From Agriotes lineatus (taxonomy: Eukaryota > Arthropoda > Insecta > Coleoptera > Elateridae), in the NCBI GenBank assembly GCA_940337035.1, contig OW679202.1:15440708-15504707 (forward strand): DNA of 64,000 bases, read 5' to 3'. The position numbers were made by a program, and so were the translations under genes. The notes under the pieces are model-generated. The model was not told where the DNA came from and did no database searches. It saw only the letters and a list, made by a program, of their open reading frames with translations. Shown in pieces: positions 54,420-64,000 of the stretch (position 1 is the stretch's first letter; each line of letters opens with the position of its first letter).

Positions 54420-55430
54420 GTGGAGGGTACCGTATATTTCATTTTAAATTTTAATTAGAACAAATTGTTGCAGTTTCTAAACTTTATCAAATCTGTAGTA
54501 GTTCCATTTTTTACACAGCTAACTTGAGTACTTTGAAATCTAACCGCATAAAAATAAAAATTGAAAAACAAAAGTTACATGCTCTTTCGATTAAAGTGAA
54601 AGTGACTTGTTTTAAGTGCAACTGAATAAATAATTTCATCCTGAAAAACTATAAAAAACTTTTTTTTTTAAATCATAAAATAAAAAGTGGTCGACTATTT
54701 CCTCTTTCGTTGAAGGCACTGCACTATACCACATTTAATGACAATTTGTAATTAAAATAATAGGAGAACTTTAAGAGATCTTGCTGGGAAACTCTTTAAG
54801 AACTTTCAAAGAAACATTCTTATTGGAAGTGAATATTTCTTTCCCAGAAACCTTCCAAATGAAAAATTTTCAAAATAAAGCTTTCCAGGTTCATAACTAG
54901 TATTTCCTTTTAGACAAAATACAAAATAATAGTTATTTATGTATTAAGAGCATAATCACCAGATTATCGCACGTGGTACATACGTTTTATTTTAGTTTGG
55001 TACTGAAATTAACAAAATTTAAAAATTCATTGTTTTGGGCACAAGCTGGCTCTGTGAATATTTGCTGTGCTCTGATTTCTATGTAGGTTGTTGGTGCTGC
55101 TTGCTATATTAGATTATTGGTGTCTGTTATACTGATTAGCAAATTTGATAGACCCACGGGCCATAAAAGCCGTATTATGCTTGCTATCGAGGGCCAGTAA
55201 ACAAGATTATGGATAAAAAATTAAAGCCAATTTATTTTTGTTTTTATTGAACCGAAGCTGTGAAAAAAGCAGCTGTACTGTAGTCTACATATTAAAATAA
55301 GAAAACGTTCTTAAAACTATTTGTTTTTATAAGTGCTGTATACGAATACTTTAATCTGTACCCAAGTCTTCTACTTAAAAAAATGGAAATGATTTTCTCG
55401 CATCATCAGCCTGCTTCTTTTTCTGGAAAA
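54420..55430. other. No recognisable gene
   Basis: AT-rich DNA between the 54.4-kb repeats and the RTE relic. No motif-bearing frame and no repeat structure stands out. Confidence 0.4.
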
Positions 55431-55439
55431 TTTTATTTC

Positions 55440-56085
55440 TCTCTACTTGTATGTTTTTGAGGTCGAGTGAGTTAAATCTCACAGGGGTAGAAATAGCGCA
55501 ATGTAGATGTCGAAAAGACCATAGCTTCTCTCTGCCCAAAGCCGTTGTGCGTGGTGAAGAGCCATATCCTACTAGAGATGACCCTGTTTTACAGAACATG
55601 ACGGATCTAGATGGAGTAAACCTCAAAAATAAATCCCTAATGGGAAAAGCGAGTCTGGGCGCTTTAGGCGACAACCCTACCACCAGTCTCGGGTGGGTTG
55701 GCCGCTAACCAGCATTTCACCTTAAACAAACAATTATCACAGAAACTGAAGCAAAGAATAACCGGACGGATCAATTGATGATGAAATTTGACATGAAAAA
55801 GGCTGTTCGGATTGGTACGTGGAATGTTCGCACGATGCAAACAGCCAGCAAATTAGCACAGGTCTCCAAAGAAATTAATAAATATAAGTTACTAGTACTG
55901 GGGCTCAGTGAAATTAGATGGGTCGGGAGAGGAGAGCTCAAACTGGATAATGGAGACTACTTAATTTACTCATGTAAAGAAGAATCCGAAAACCGGGAGA
56001 GTGGAGTGGCTTTCTTGATTAATAAAGACATTAAAAAATCACTTATAAGTTGGATTCCAATATCAGATTTTATTCCACTGAGAGT
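55440..56085 (+). pseudogene. RTE (BovB-like) 5' fragment: leader and endonuclease N-terminus
   Basis: The plus-strand frame from about 55,775 encodes VRIGTWNVRTMQTASKLAQV, LVLGLSEIRWVGRGEL and SGVAFLINKDIKKSLISW, the start of an RTE-type endonuclease. The preceding 330 bp, ending GGGTGGGTTGGCCGCTAA, look like the RTE leader. The copy stops abruptly at about 56,085, where unrelated endonuclease sequence in the other orientation begins. Only the first third of the endonuclease remains. The RTE 3' fragment at 33.2 kb belongs to the same superfamily, not the same copy. Confidence 0.7.
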
Positions 56086-56390
56086 TTATTGGCTCTTTCT
56101 TGATTTCGTCTAGTTCTGGTTTGTTATTAATTGCTTGTTTAAGTTTATTGTATGCGAATGGGTCGCTAAGTTTTTAGAGATCAAATTTCTTGCGTCTTAT
56201 AGTAGAAGTTGAGTTCTTCACCATAACCAGTTTTATTCTTACAGTGTAAGTCAAAAGATGGTGGTCGCTAATAATGTCAGCACCGAAACGATTACGTACA
56301 TCCAAGAATGAACAGTGCCAATTTTTACTGAATGCTATATGATCAATTGTGGGAATTTGAGACTTTATGAATTAGTGTCTGGGACTGTTT
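56085..56390 (-). pseudogene. Endonuclease fragment of another non-LTR element
   Basis: Minus-strand reading gives IDHIAFSKNWHCSFLDVRN, GADIISDHHLLTYTVRIKL and RKKFDL. This is the C-terminal end of an endonuclease with the SDH motif, of a clade different from the CR1 and RTE copies here. It is joined head-on to the RTE fragment. Confidence 0.5.
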
Positions 56391-57129
56391 CATCTGTCGC
56401 TCAACAGCTTCATTCAAAAGAAAAACTAGAAAAGCTTGTAAAATTTGTAATTGGCCTGGTTGCAACGAGCATTCAGAGCCCATAACAAAATGTGTACAAT
56501 GTGCTATGTAAATGTTTATATAATGACATGTATTGTAATTGTTTACAAAAAATAAATTTTCACACCATAGTGGTTACTTACCTAAATTATTTTCATTAGA
56601 GATGGCAAAAGTGTAGTCAAGGTATGCAAAATATATGTAGTTACACCGGTACCTATATGTGCGTTTAAGGTATAAACTTCTATTTTAGTGTAAATACAAA
56701 TTGTTTATATATTCCTGTAGTTGTTTTTATATGAAAACGACTTAAAATATACTGGTTTAGAATAAATATCAGTCTCAAGCATATAGCTAAGCACAAAATT
56801 TAAAAAAAAACGAAGTTAAAGACGCACAAGGTACATGGGTACCTGATTGTCTACATAAAGGTTAAAAGAGTTATTTCAGTTTAAAAAAGAGTAAGTAGTT
56901 TTTACCGTTCCCGACCTAATCACTTTGATTCCTAAGCGCCAAATTAAAATTGTAATCAACCAGTATATGTCAGTTAAGTCATATTTGAAATCATAATTTA
57001 AGTAATCCTAAAAATGAAGCTTGCGGTTCAAAAGCCATTGCCGCATTAGAGCAAGCCACTATGTTGTAACAATGGTAAATATTTTCCCTGAAAGCAGTTA
57101 AAGCTCCGTACTGACTTGAGCATTTTTAC

Positions 57130-58150
57130 TTAATGGTTTCACATATGGGTGGACAACAGTCCCTTCAGGAGTTCCGCAAAGGTCTTTAATGGGCCCTTTA
57201 CTCTATATTCTATTTATTTTGGACATTCAAATTTATATTATTTGCAGATGATATGAAAATTTTAAAACTTATAGATAATGCCTCGGATGCAGCTGCCCTT
57301 CAAAGCGATTTACTCAAGCTAGATCAATATTGTCTCGATAATAAGCTTGATCTTAATGTGTCAAAATGCTACTGTATAACTTTTACTAGAAAAATTAACT
57401 TTCGAAATTTTAATTATTATCTCAAGGCCAACTTATCAGCAGAGTTGAATTCATTAAAGATTTAAGGTGTAGTCCATGATTCAAAATTATTATTTAACAG
57501 GCACATTGATCACATCGTCTCAAAAGCATCAAAAGCACTGGGCTTTATTATGTGTTGACTTCTCTCAAGTCAAAACTATAAAAATTCTTTACTGTGCTTA
57601 TGTAAGCAGCCTTCTCAAATACTGCTCGCAAATATGGAATCCTCGATACGAAATCTATATCTCCCGCATTGAAAACATCCAAAAGAGGTTTTTACGCTTT
57701 ATCGAATTCAAAAGTTGAGTCAGAGATTCTGATTATTTGTCAAGGTGTAAGCGACATCATATTTTACCTCTCTCAATACGCAGGGACATCACTGATAATA
57801 CTTGTTTAATGAATATTGCAAACGGCTCCATAGATTGCCCTCAATTATTAAGCAAAATATCTCTATGTACTCCAGTATTCAAACAAGGAATCCAATACTT
57901 CTGTCTACGTCCAGTGTACGAACAAGCTATAGGCAAAACCCTTGCATCCACAGAGCTAGCAATAAATTTAACAAAATAAACAAAAATTATGATTTTGATT
58001 TGTTCTTCACGAATTCTGCTTCGGTAAAAAAGCGAATATCATCAGAGTTCCTTGGCTCTCAATCTAGTATGTCTTATAGAGTAACTAACAATTTAAGTTT
58101 GATATCTTTTAATTTTCTGCAAATTGTGTTGCCTAAAGTTATTATATCAT
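57130..58150 (+). pseudogene. Reverse transcriptase relic (Jockey-group)
   Basis: GVPQRSLMGPLLYILFI (motif B, with Arg for Gly) is followed by FADDMKILKLIDNASD (motif C), then NKLDLNVSKCYCITF and, after frame changes, LYCAYVSSLLKYCSQIWNP and RIENIQKRFLRFI. Several frameshifts and stops; only the C-terminal half of ORF2 is present. Confidence 0.65.
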
Positions 58151-58158
58151 TGACTATA

Positions 58159-59442
58159 CAGGGTGTTTGTAGATTGCTAGACAGCTCATAACTTCGTTAA
58201 TAATAAAGATATCGAAAAAAACTTTTTTTTTAAAAGCCAATGCACAATTTACAAACTGAAGTAAACCAATTTAAGTCATGGACTCCTATTTTTGCGCAGT
58301 GATACACGACTTTGGTTTTTTAATGGAACACCCTGTATAGTTTTAGATATTTGTAAGCAGCGCTAAAGGTGCTTTATGATAGCATTTTTAAATTTAAATT
58401 TAGGAACTTACTATTTTTCAAAATTAAAAAAATTGTTTAGCTAACTTTGGCCATGCATTATGCAAAATCACTAACAATTGAGCAAGAAATCCAAAACAAA
58501 CTCCACTTGGTTCTAAAAATTTCTCATGACCGAATTATAGCACCAAATGTACTAAAACAATTGAAAACTATGTTTTTTAAATGGAATAATATGAGTTTCA
58601 TTAACAAAACATTTATTTTTAAATTGTTTTACGTATTTTTGATTTTTTAAAAGCTACTTCTAAACGAAATGACTAATAAGGTACATCGTTGGAAAGCCCT
58701 TTTATTGTAGTTTTCAACTGTTTAATGAAATTCATATTGTTCCGTTTAAAAAAACATAGTTTTCAATTGTTTTAGTACGATTGGTGCTATAACTCGGTCA
58801 TGAGAAATTTTTAGAGCCAAGTGGAATTTGTTTTGCATTTCTTGTTTGATTGTTAGTGATTTTGCGTAATTCATGGCCTACTTTGGCTAAACAAAATTTT
58901 TTATTTTGAAAAATAAAAGTTCCAAAATTTAAATTTAAGAATGCTATCATAAAACACTTTTAATGCTGATTTCAAATGTCTAAAAATATACAGGGTGTTC
59001 CATTTAAAAAACCAAAGTTGTGTATCACTACGTACAAATATAGGTCCCGGGTGGTGTAGCTTGAACAAGCGTCCACGTTTGATCAGCAGAGTTAAGCAGC
59101 GCTCTCTCTGGTCTGAACTTGGATGGGAGTTCCACGGCTGCATCTCTCGGCGCCTCGTGGTACGGCTGTCACGGAAATAGTTGGTCCCGGTTCTCATAAC
59201 AACATCATGATAGTCGTTAGTGGAGTTGGAAGTCCCCATAAATGCACAGCGATGCCTATAATTGGCCTAATGGCTGTTGGCTGAGTGCAAAATAAATAAA
59301 TAAATAAATAGAAGGCCATGGCTTAAATTGGTTTACGTCAATTTTTAGGTTGTATACTGACATTTAAAACAAAAGAAAGTTCTTTTCAATATCTCAATTA
59401 TTAACGAAGTTACGAGCTGTCTAGCAATCTACAAACACTCTG
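58159..59442. mobile_element. Long palindromic TA-target MITE with SINE inserted
   Basis: The left end CAGGGTGTTTGTAGATTGC (58,159) matches the inverse of GCAATCTACAAACACTCTG (59,442). TA flanks both. Inverted similarity continues through almost the whole element to a centre near 58,670. Inner boundaries at 58,338 and 58,991 carry a second TIR-like motif (CAGGGTGTTCCATT), so the structure may be nested. Without the SINE it is about 1.0 kb. No transposase. Confidence 0.75.
59045..59311 (+). mobile_element. 5S rRNA-derived SINE (SINE3-type)
   Basis: The head contains GATCAGCAGAGTTAAGCAGC and GAACTTGGATGGGAG, matching the internal control regions of 5S rRNA. A body of unknown origin and an (AAATA)n-type tail (59,289-59,310) follow. 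It interrupts one arm of the palindromic MITE; the other arm (58,270-58,300) shows the uninterrupted sequence. Short A-rich flanks ending ATAG on both sides may be the target duplication. Confidence 0.75.
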
Positions 59443-59999
59443 TAGGCAAAAACTGTGAAATGGTTAATAGTTACTACTATGTCTACTAGCTGTAAGTTTT
59501 CCATGAAAATAAAATAAAATAAATAAATAAATAAAATGTTGATGAAACTGATAGTGTTCTAAATTTTCTAACTTTTTAAACATTTACGATTATTTTACAG
59601 ATTCCGACATGAATGACGATAACGTTTCCATCACAACAATATCTGATGAAAATGAAAGTCTTCCATTTGAAAAAAAAACCTAAACGTCATGGGAGAAAAT
59701 AAAAGAATTTATCAAAAAGACAAAAACAAACAGAACAGTCTCTGGTATAAAATCCAAAATATAACATTTAATACAAATAACCTCACAATAACGAATATAT
59801 TTATATGTATATTTTCACGTTTTTTAAACGCTATACTTTTATATTTAATCCATAATAAAAATGTTCACTCAGAAACTATATTTTTACTAATTATATCTTG
59901 TTAAAGAACGAGAACTTAAAATAAGCTGTATATTTAACAAAATCGATGTTGTAATAAGAAATAGGCGTAGTGACTTCCGAAATACATGGCAACCTTGCT

Positions 60000-62822
60000 T
60001 GAAACCATTACGCTTTAATTGTGTCCATATATGCAAGCGGCAAAGAGCAATCGCTTATGTTGTGCACACCTGTTTCACAGGACATTATTTGCTTGGGTGA
60101 TTGTAATATCGACTTTTTTAAGCCCGATCATCCTGCTACAGATTATTTAAATAGCATGCTAGAATCATTTAACTTTCATCAAGTTATAACGGAACCTACT
60201 AGGGTTGCTTTAAATAAAATGTCTTTGTTGGATGTGATTATTACATCGTCTTTGGCGTTAATTATGGAGTTGGGTGTGAAAAACTTAGAATTATCAGATC
60301 ACGAACTTGTGTACTGCCACATTAACATGAAACTTCCTAAGTATGCCCCTGTGGCTCATGTATTTAGAAGTTTTAAGCATTTTAATTTGAGTAAATTTAA
60401 CGCAGACTTAGAAATGCTACCATTGCATAAGATATATTACATGCATGATGTTAACGATAAGGTTGAATTTCTTAACAATCAATTCATTAATCTTTTTAAC
60501 GAGTATGCTCCATGGCAATCCATTACCTTTAAAAATAAACCTGCCCCATGGCTGACAGATAACATTAAATTGTTAATGAAATTAAGAGATCGAGCAAAAA
60601 GTAAGTATATAAAACAACGAAATTGGAGTGCTTGGGATTATTACAAGCTGCTCCGTAATTATACAAACTTAGCAATTAAAAATGAAAAACAAGCTTACTT
60701 TCAATTTAAGGCTACTCATAGCAGCAGTAAAGAAATGTGGAATGAACTGAAAAGGTTGAATGTGGATAGCTCAAATTCTAATAAAAATAAAAACAATACT
60801 GATATCTCGAATGTAAATGAAATTAATAAGTATTTTATAAATAGTATACCTAACTTGCCAGTTGATGAAGAATTATATAATTTTTACTCAAATAATGTAT
60901 TAGTAGAAGCACTTTTGGAAATTGAACCTGTGGCCACTGAGGAAATTATAAGAATAATTAATTCATTAAAAAGCAATTCAGTAGGACCAGATGGATTAAA
61001 TGCTAAAATGTTAAAGCTGTGTTGCCCTCACATTGGTCAATACCTGGCTCACATTATTAATACTTGCATTACGCAAAACGCATATCCTAATTTATGGAAA
61101 TCTGCATTTGTAGTTCCCTTGCCTAAAGTTGAACGTGCTGTTGAACTAAAAGATTTCAGACCAATTAGCATCCTGCCCACAATGTCTAAAATTTTCGAAA
61201 AAATAATTAATACGCAATTACGTAACCACTTACAAAAATATAAATTATTGCCTGAATGCCAGTCAGGATTTCGACCAGCGCATAGTTGTACAACAGCTTT
61301 ACTGCATGTAACTGATGATGTACTCAAGTCATATGATAATGGTAATTACACAATGTTGATATTGTTAGACTTCAGTAAAGCTTTCGACACCTTAAGTCAT
61401 AAATTACTGCTGGCAATACTACATTATGTTGGTCTGGGTAATGCTGCAATTAATTTAATACAAAATTATCTACATAATAGAAGTCAAAGTGTGTAAGTTG
61501 ATAATATAATATCCCACCCTTTAGCTGTTGCGAGAGGTGTGCCCCAGGGATCTATCTTGGGACCCTTGTTGTTTACTATATACACTAGTGACTTTCATAA
61601 ACATGTAAAATATTGTAACGTTCATATGTATGCGGACGACATGCAACTTTATTGTTCTTTTCGCAAGGAAGATGTTGATAAAGCAACACACAATATAAAT
61701 CGAGACCTTGCTAGCATTTCACGTCTCTCACAGCAGCATGCTCTTATCTTGAACCCCACAAAGTCCTGTGTACTTTTGCTAGGTAAAAATGTTGATAATG
61801 AGGAATTTATAATGTCTAATATAAAAATAGATAATGCTGATATACCTCTTGTGGAAAAAGCAAAGAACTTGGGATTGGTTATTGATAAATCGTTTAGATT
61901 TAAAGACCATATATCCAAAAGTATACAAAAAGCTTACTGTAACTTAAAACCTCTGTATCCTCATAGGCTATATTTAAGTGTAAAAGTTAAGACTATGCTG
62001 TGTGATACGCTTGTATTGTCTCATTTTGCATACTGTGCTCCGGTATATGGACCTTGCCTGGATCATGAAACTGCGTTACATATACAGCGGGTGCAAGATA
62101 CTTGTTTACGTTTCATTTATGGCATCTCTAAGTTTGCTCATATGTATATCACATAAATTGAAAGATACAGTTTGGCTCAACATGAGCAACAGGCGGTATC
62201 TACAATCCTCAATATTATTTCATAAAATTATAACTGACAAAAAACTGCCTTACCTGTACAATAAAATAACATTTAGGACGGATGTGCATAACATAAACTT
62301 ACGTTTCAGAGGTTTGTTAACAATTCCACAACACAAAACAGTATTGTATCAGCGGTCCTTTAGCTTAACATTGCAAAAATGTATAATGACATTCCTTCCT
62401 CGTTCAAAGATTGTTCAGTTAAGCAGTTTAAAGAAAAAATGTTCGTTCATTTGTTTCATTTGCAGTGATATGTTGCAGCCTTCTACATGAATGCTAGTAC
62501 ATAACTTTTTTGTTTTTTAATTGTAGAGCAAGCAAATTATTTTCTTAAATTCTATTAAATTGATGGCTTATATGGTTTGTAAAAAAAAATATTTCAGGGT
62601 TTTAGTGGAAGAACGGTTCTTTACTGAACTAAACACCCTGGGGTTCCTTACTGTGCGAAAATGTTATTTATTCTTAAATTTAAAAATTTTGTTCTGAATT
62701 CGTATATTTGATATTTATGTTTACCTATATTAAATATTTACTTTATTCTGTTAGCATTCTGTAATTTTGTTGTTGTACAGTATGGAATAAATTTATATTA
62801 TTATTATTATTATATTATTATA
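60000..62822 (+). mobile_element. CR1-like non-LTR retrotransposon, copy C (5' truncated)
   Basis: Begins within the endonuclease, runs through RT and a 3' UTR to AATAAATTTAT and an (ATT)n tail at about 62,797-62,815, like copy A. The 5' truncation at about 60,000 is typical for non-LTR insertions. Confidence 0.8.
60021..62490 (+). pseudogene. ORF2 of copy C: endonuclease C-terminus + reverse transcriptase
   Basis: The frame from 60,021 reads DIICLGDCNIDFFKPDHP (endonuclease GD.N), PTRVALNKMSLLDVI and SDHELVYCHI. Then RT: FRPISILPTMSKIFEKI, SGFRPAHSCTTALL, LILLDFSKAFDTL (motif A). A TAA at 61,494 interrupts, then the same frame continues with VPQGSILGPLLFTI (motif B) and MYADDMQLYC (motif C) to 62,156. 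A frameshift moves the end (RTDVHNINLRFRGLLTIP) to the frame ending at 62,490. One stop and one frameshift only, so this is a fairly young copy. It shares C-terminal signatures with copy A but is a different subfamily. Confidence 0.85.
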
Positions 62823-63260
62823 TACAAGGAAGCGACTTTGTATTTTGTAGATATACAAAATCTATATGAAAAAAAAAATGTCTTACCTTCTTTTGCTGGA
62901 CGTATTCTGCAAGTTCCTCTCAATAATAAATAGTAAATTTTATGCACCTAGGGTAAGTGGGAAAACCCTAATGTCAAATCGCCTCCTCTACATAACGAAA
63001 GTGAAAAAGTAACAGGTATCAATATATACCCGAAGGTGTAGGGTGATATTGTACTATAATGTAGTAAAACATTCTTCGAATCACTTCTATGTTAATTATC
63101 TTGTAACCACTGGAATTTAAGTGCTTAACTAGTACTTCACGTTATTCTTTTAATGTTGAAAGTGGAGTGATCTAACATACATGTATGTTTATGGACATAT
63201 TTCTAGTTATAAAAATTTTATGACTGAACTGGATCGCATAGAAAATGAACTGACTGTACA
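62823..63260. other. No recognisable gene
   Basis: AT-rich DNA between copy C and the GAGTAC element. No motif-bearing frame. Confidence 0.4.
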
Positions 63261-63261
63261 C

Positions 63262-64000
63262 AGAGCTGTTCAGAGTACAGACAAAAAGTACTCGAGTACC
63301 GAGTACAAATACTTTACATAAAATGTAATTGAGTACCGAGTATAAGTACACAATGAAAGTATTCGAATACCTATACAAGTACAGAGTACCGAGTACAGAG
63401 GAATGCAGTGGCGGAACAATGGTAAAAACAAAACACAACATTTTTTCAAGTCCCATTTTATTGGCTTTCAAAATAACAAATTTTTCAAAATTGTCATCTA
63501 TCAGGGCATGGTGTCGCGAATGTAAATAATCGTTCTACTGTAGCCAATGATGGCAAACACAAATAAAATGAAAGAACTGCTCTATAATATTGTATAAAAA
63601 GAACACGTTTTCTTCCTGTACATCAAAAACTGTACGTTAGAAAACATAAAATAAAATATAAAAGTAATTTGATTCCTTTATCAATGCTATATTTTTTATA
63701 AATGCACATGCAAAGTGGCCGAGGTGATCTGAATATGGCGCAGAACTTTGTTAATGATGCTTTTACTACATACGGTCTAATAATTAAAAACATATCATTA
63801 ATTTAGGAAGCTGTATTCGAGTACCTTAAAATGTATTTGAGTACATGTAAATGTATTCGAGTACCCGAAAATGTATTCAAGTACAGGGATATGTACTTGA
63901 GTACACGTAAATGCGTCAAATACAAGTACAAGTACATTTTAAAAAATGTACTCGTGGACTGAGTACCGAGTACACTAAAAGTACTCAGAGTACAGTTACT
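63262..64000. mobile_element. GAGTAC-rich DNA transposon/MITE, cut by window end
   Basis: Left sub-terminal region (63,262-63,400) is made of GAGTACCGAGTAC, AAGTACTCGAGTAC and related strings, after CAGAGCTGTTCAGAGTACAG. An inverted counterpart (63,815-64,000) ends with ACTAAAAGTACTCAGAGTACAG. The extreme right end seems to lie just beyond the window. No transposase frame is visible in the interior. Likely a hAT-type non-autonomous element. Confidence 0.6.

Overview
This window looks like a piece of a repeat-rich, AT-rich arthropod (probably insect) chromosome. I see no ordinary host gene. Almost everything recognisable is a mobile element or an endogenised virus-like element: CR1/Jockey/RTE non-LTR retrotransposons, a Ty3/gypsy LTR element, hAT and TA-target DNA elements, a 5S-rRNA-type SINE, and two virus-derived loci. 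Most coding regions carry stops, frameshifts, deletions or insertions.

Layout. 1-1.5 kb: nothing recognised. 1.5-13.1 kb: a three-level nest, with a hAT transposon (about 5.7-9.64 kb) inside a gypsy element (3,900-11,155, 4-bp target duplication) inside a CR1-like retrotransposon (about 1.54-13.13 kb). 14.2-35.5 kb: a Polinton/adintovirus-like element. Its hallmark set is present: protein-primed-type DNA polymerase B, retroviral-type integrase with chromodomain, FtsK/HerA-type packaging ATPase, adenain-like protease, jelly-roll major and minor capsid proteins, and a parvovirus-VP1-type phospholipase A2 protein. It is interrupted by a Jockey element (17,041-21,853) in the major capsid gene, a 993-bp hAT element (30,388-31,380) in the polymerase gene, and an RTE fragment (about 33.17-33.76 kb) in a probable polymerase intron.

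35.5-37.6 kb: tandem repeats and a TA-target MITE. 37.6-42.2 kb: a second virus-like locus with inverted arms of about 0.8 kb, a tRNA-Leu-like gene, two genes of unknown function and a second, different adenain-like protease relic. 42.2-48.4 kb: mostly featureless AT-rich DNA with short tandem repeats and a tRNA-like sequence. 48.4-52.4 kb: a nearly full-length CR1-like copy on the minus strand. 52.5-64 kb: retrotransposon relics, hAT/MITE ends, a long palindromic MITE carrying a 5S-derived SINE, another CR1-like copy (60-62.8 kb), and a GAGTAC-repeat element running off the window end.

How the viral genes fit together. In the Polinton-like element the minus-strand block (phospholipase, protease, minor capsid, a 53-aa protein, major capsid, a DxEGF-type protein) is tightly packed with ATGA/TAATG overlaps and diverges from a plus-strand block (ATPase, a conserved unknown, a 122-aa protein, integrase) across a short shared promoter region. 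The polymerase is convergent with the integrase. At the left edge a plus-strand accessory block includes an intact 74-codon ORF that looks like the PP1-binding C-terminal domain of the GADD34/PPP1R15/ICP34.5 family. That ORF is the most interesting single item here. The element's terminal repeats could not be identified by eye.
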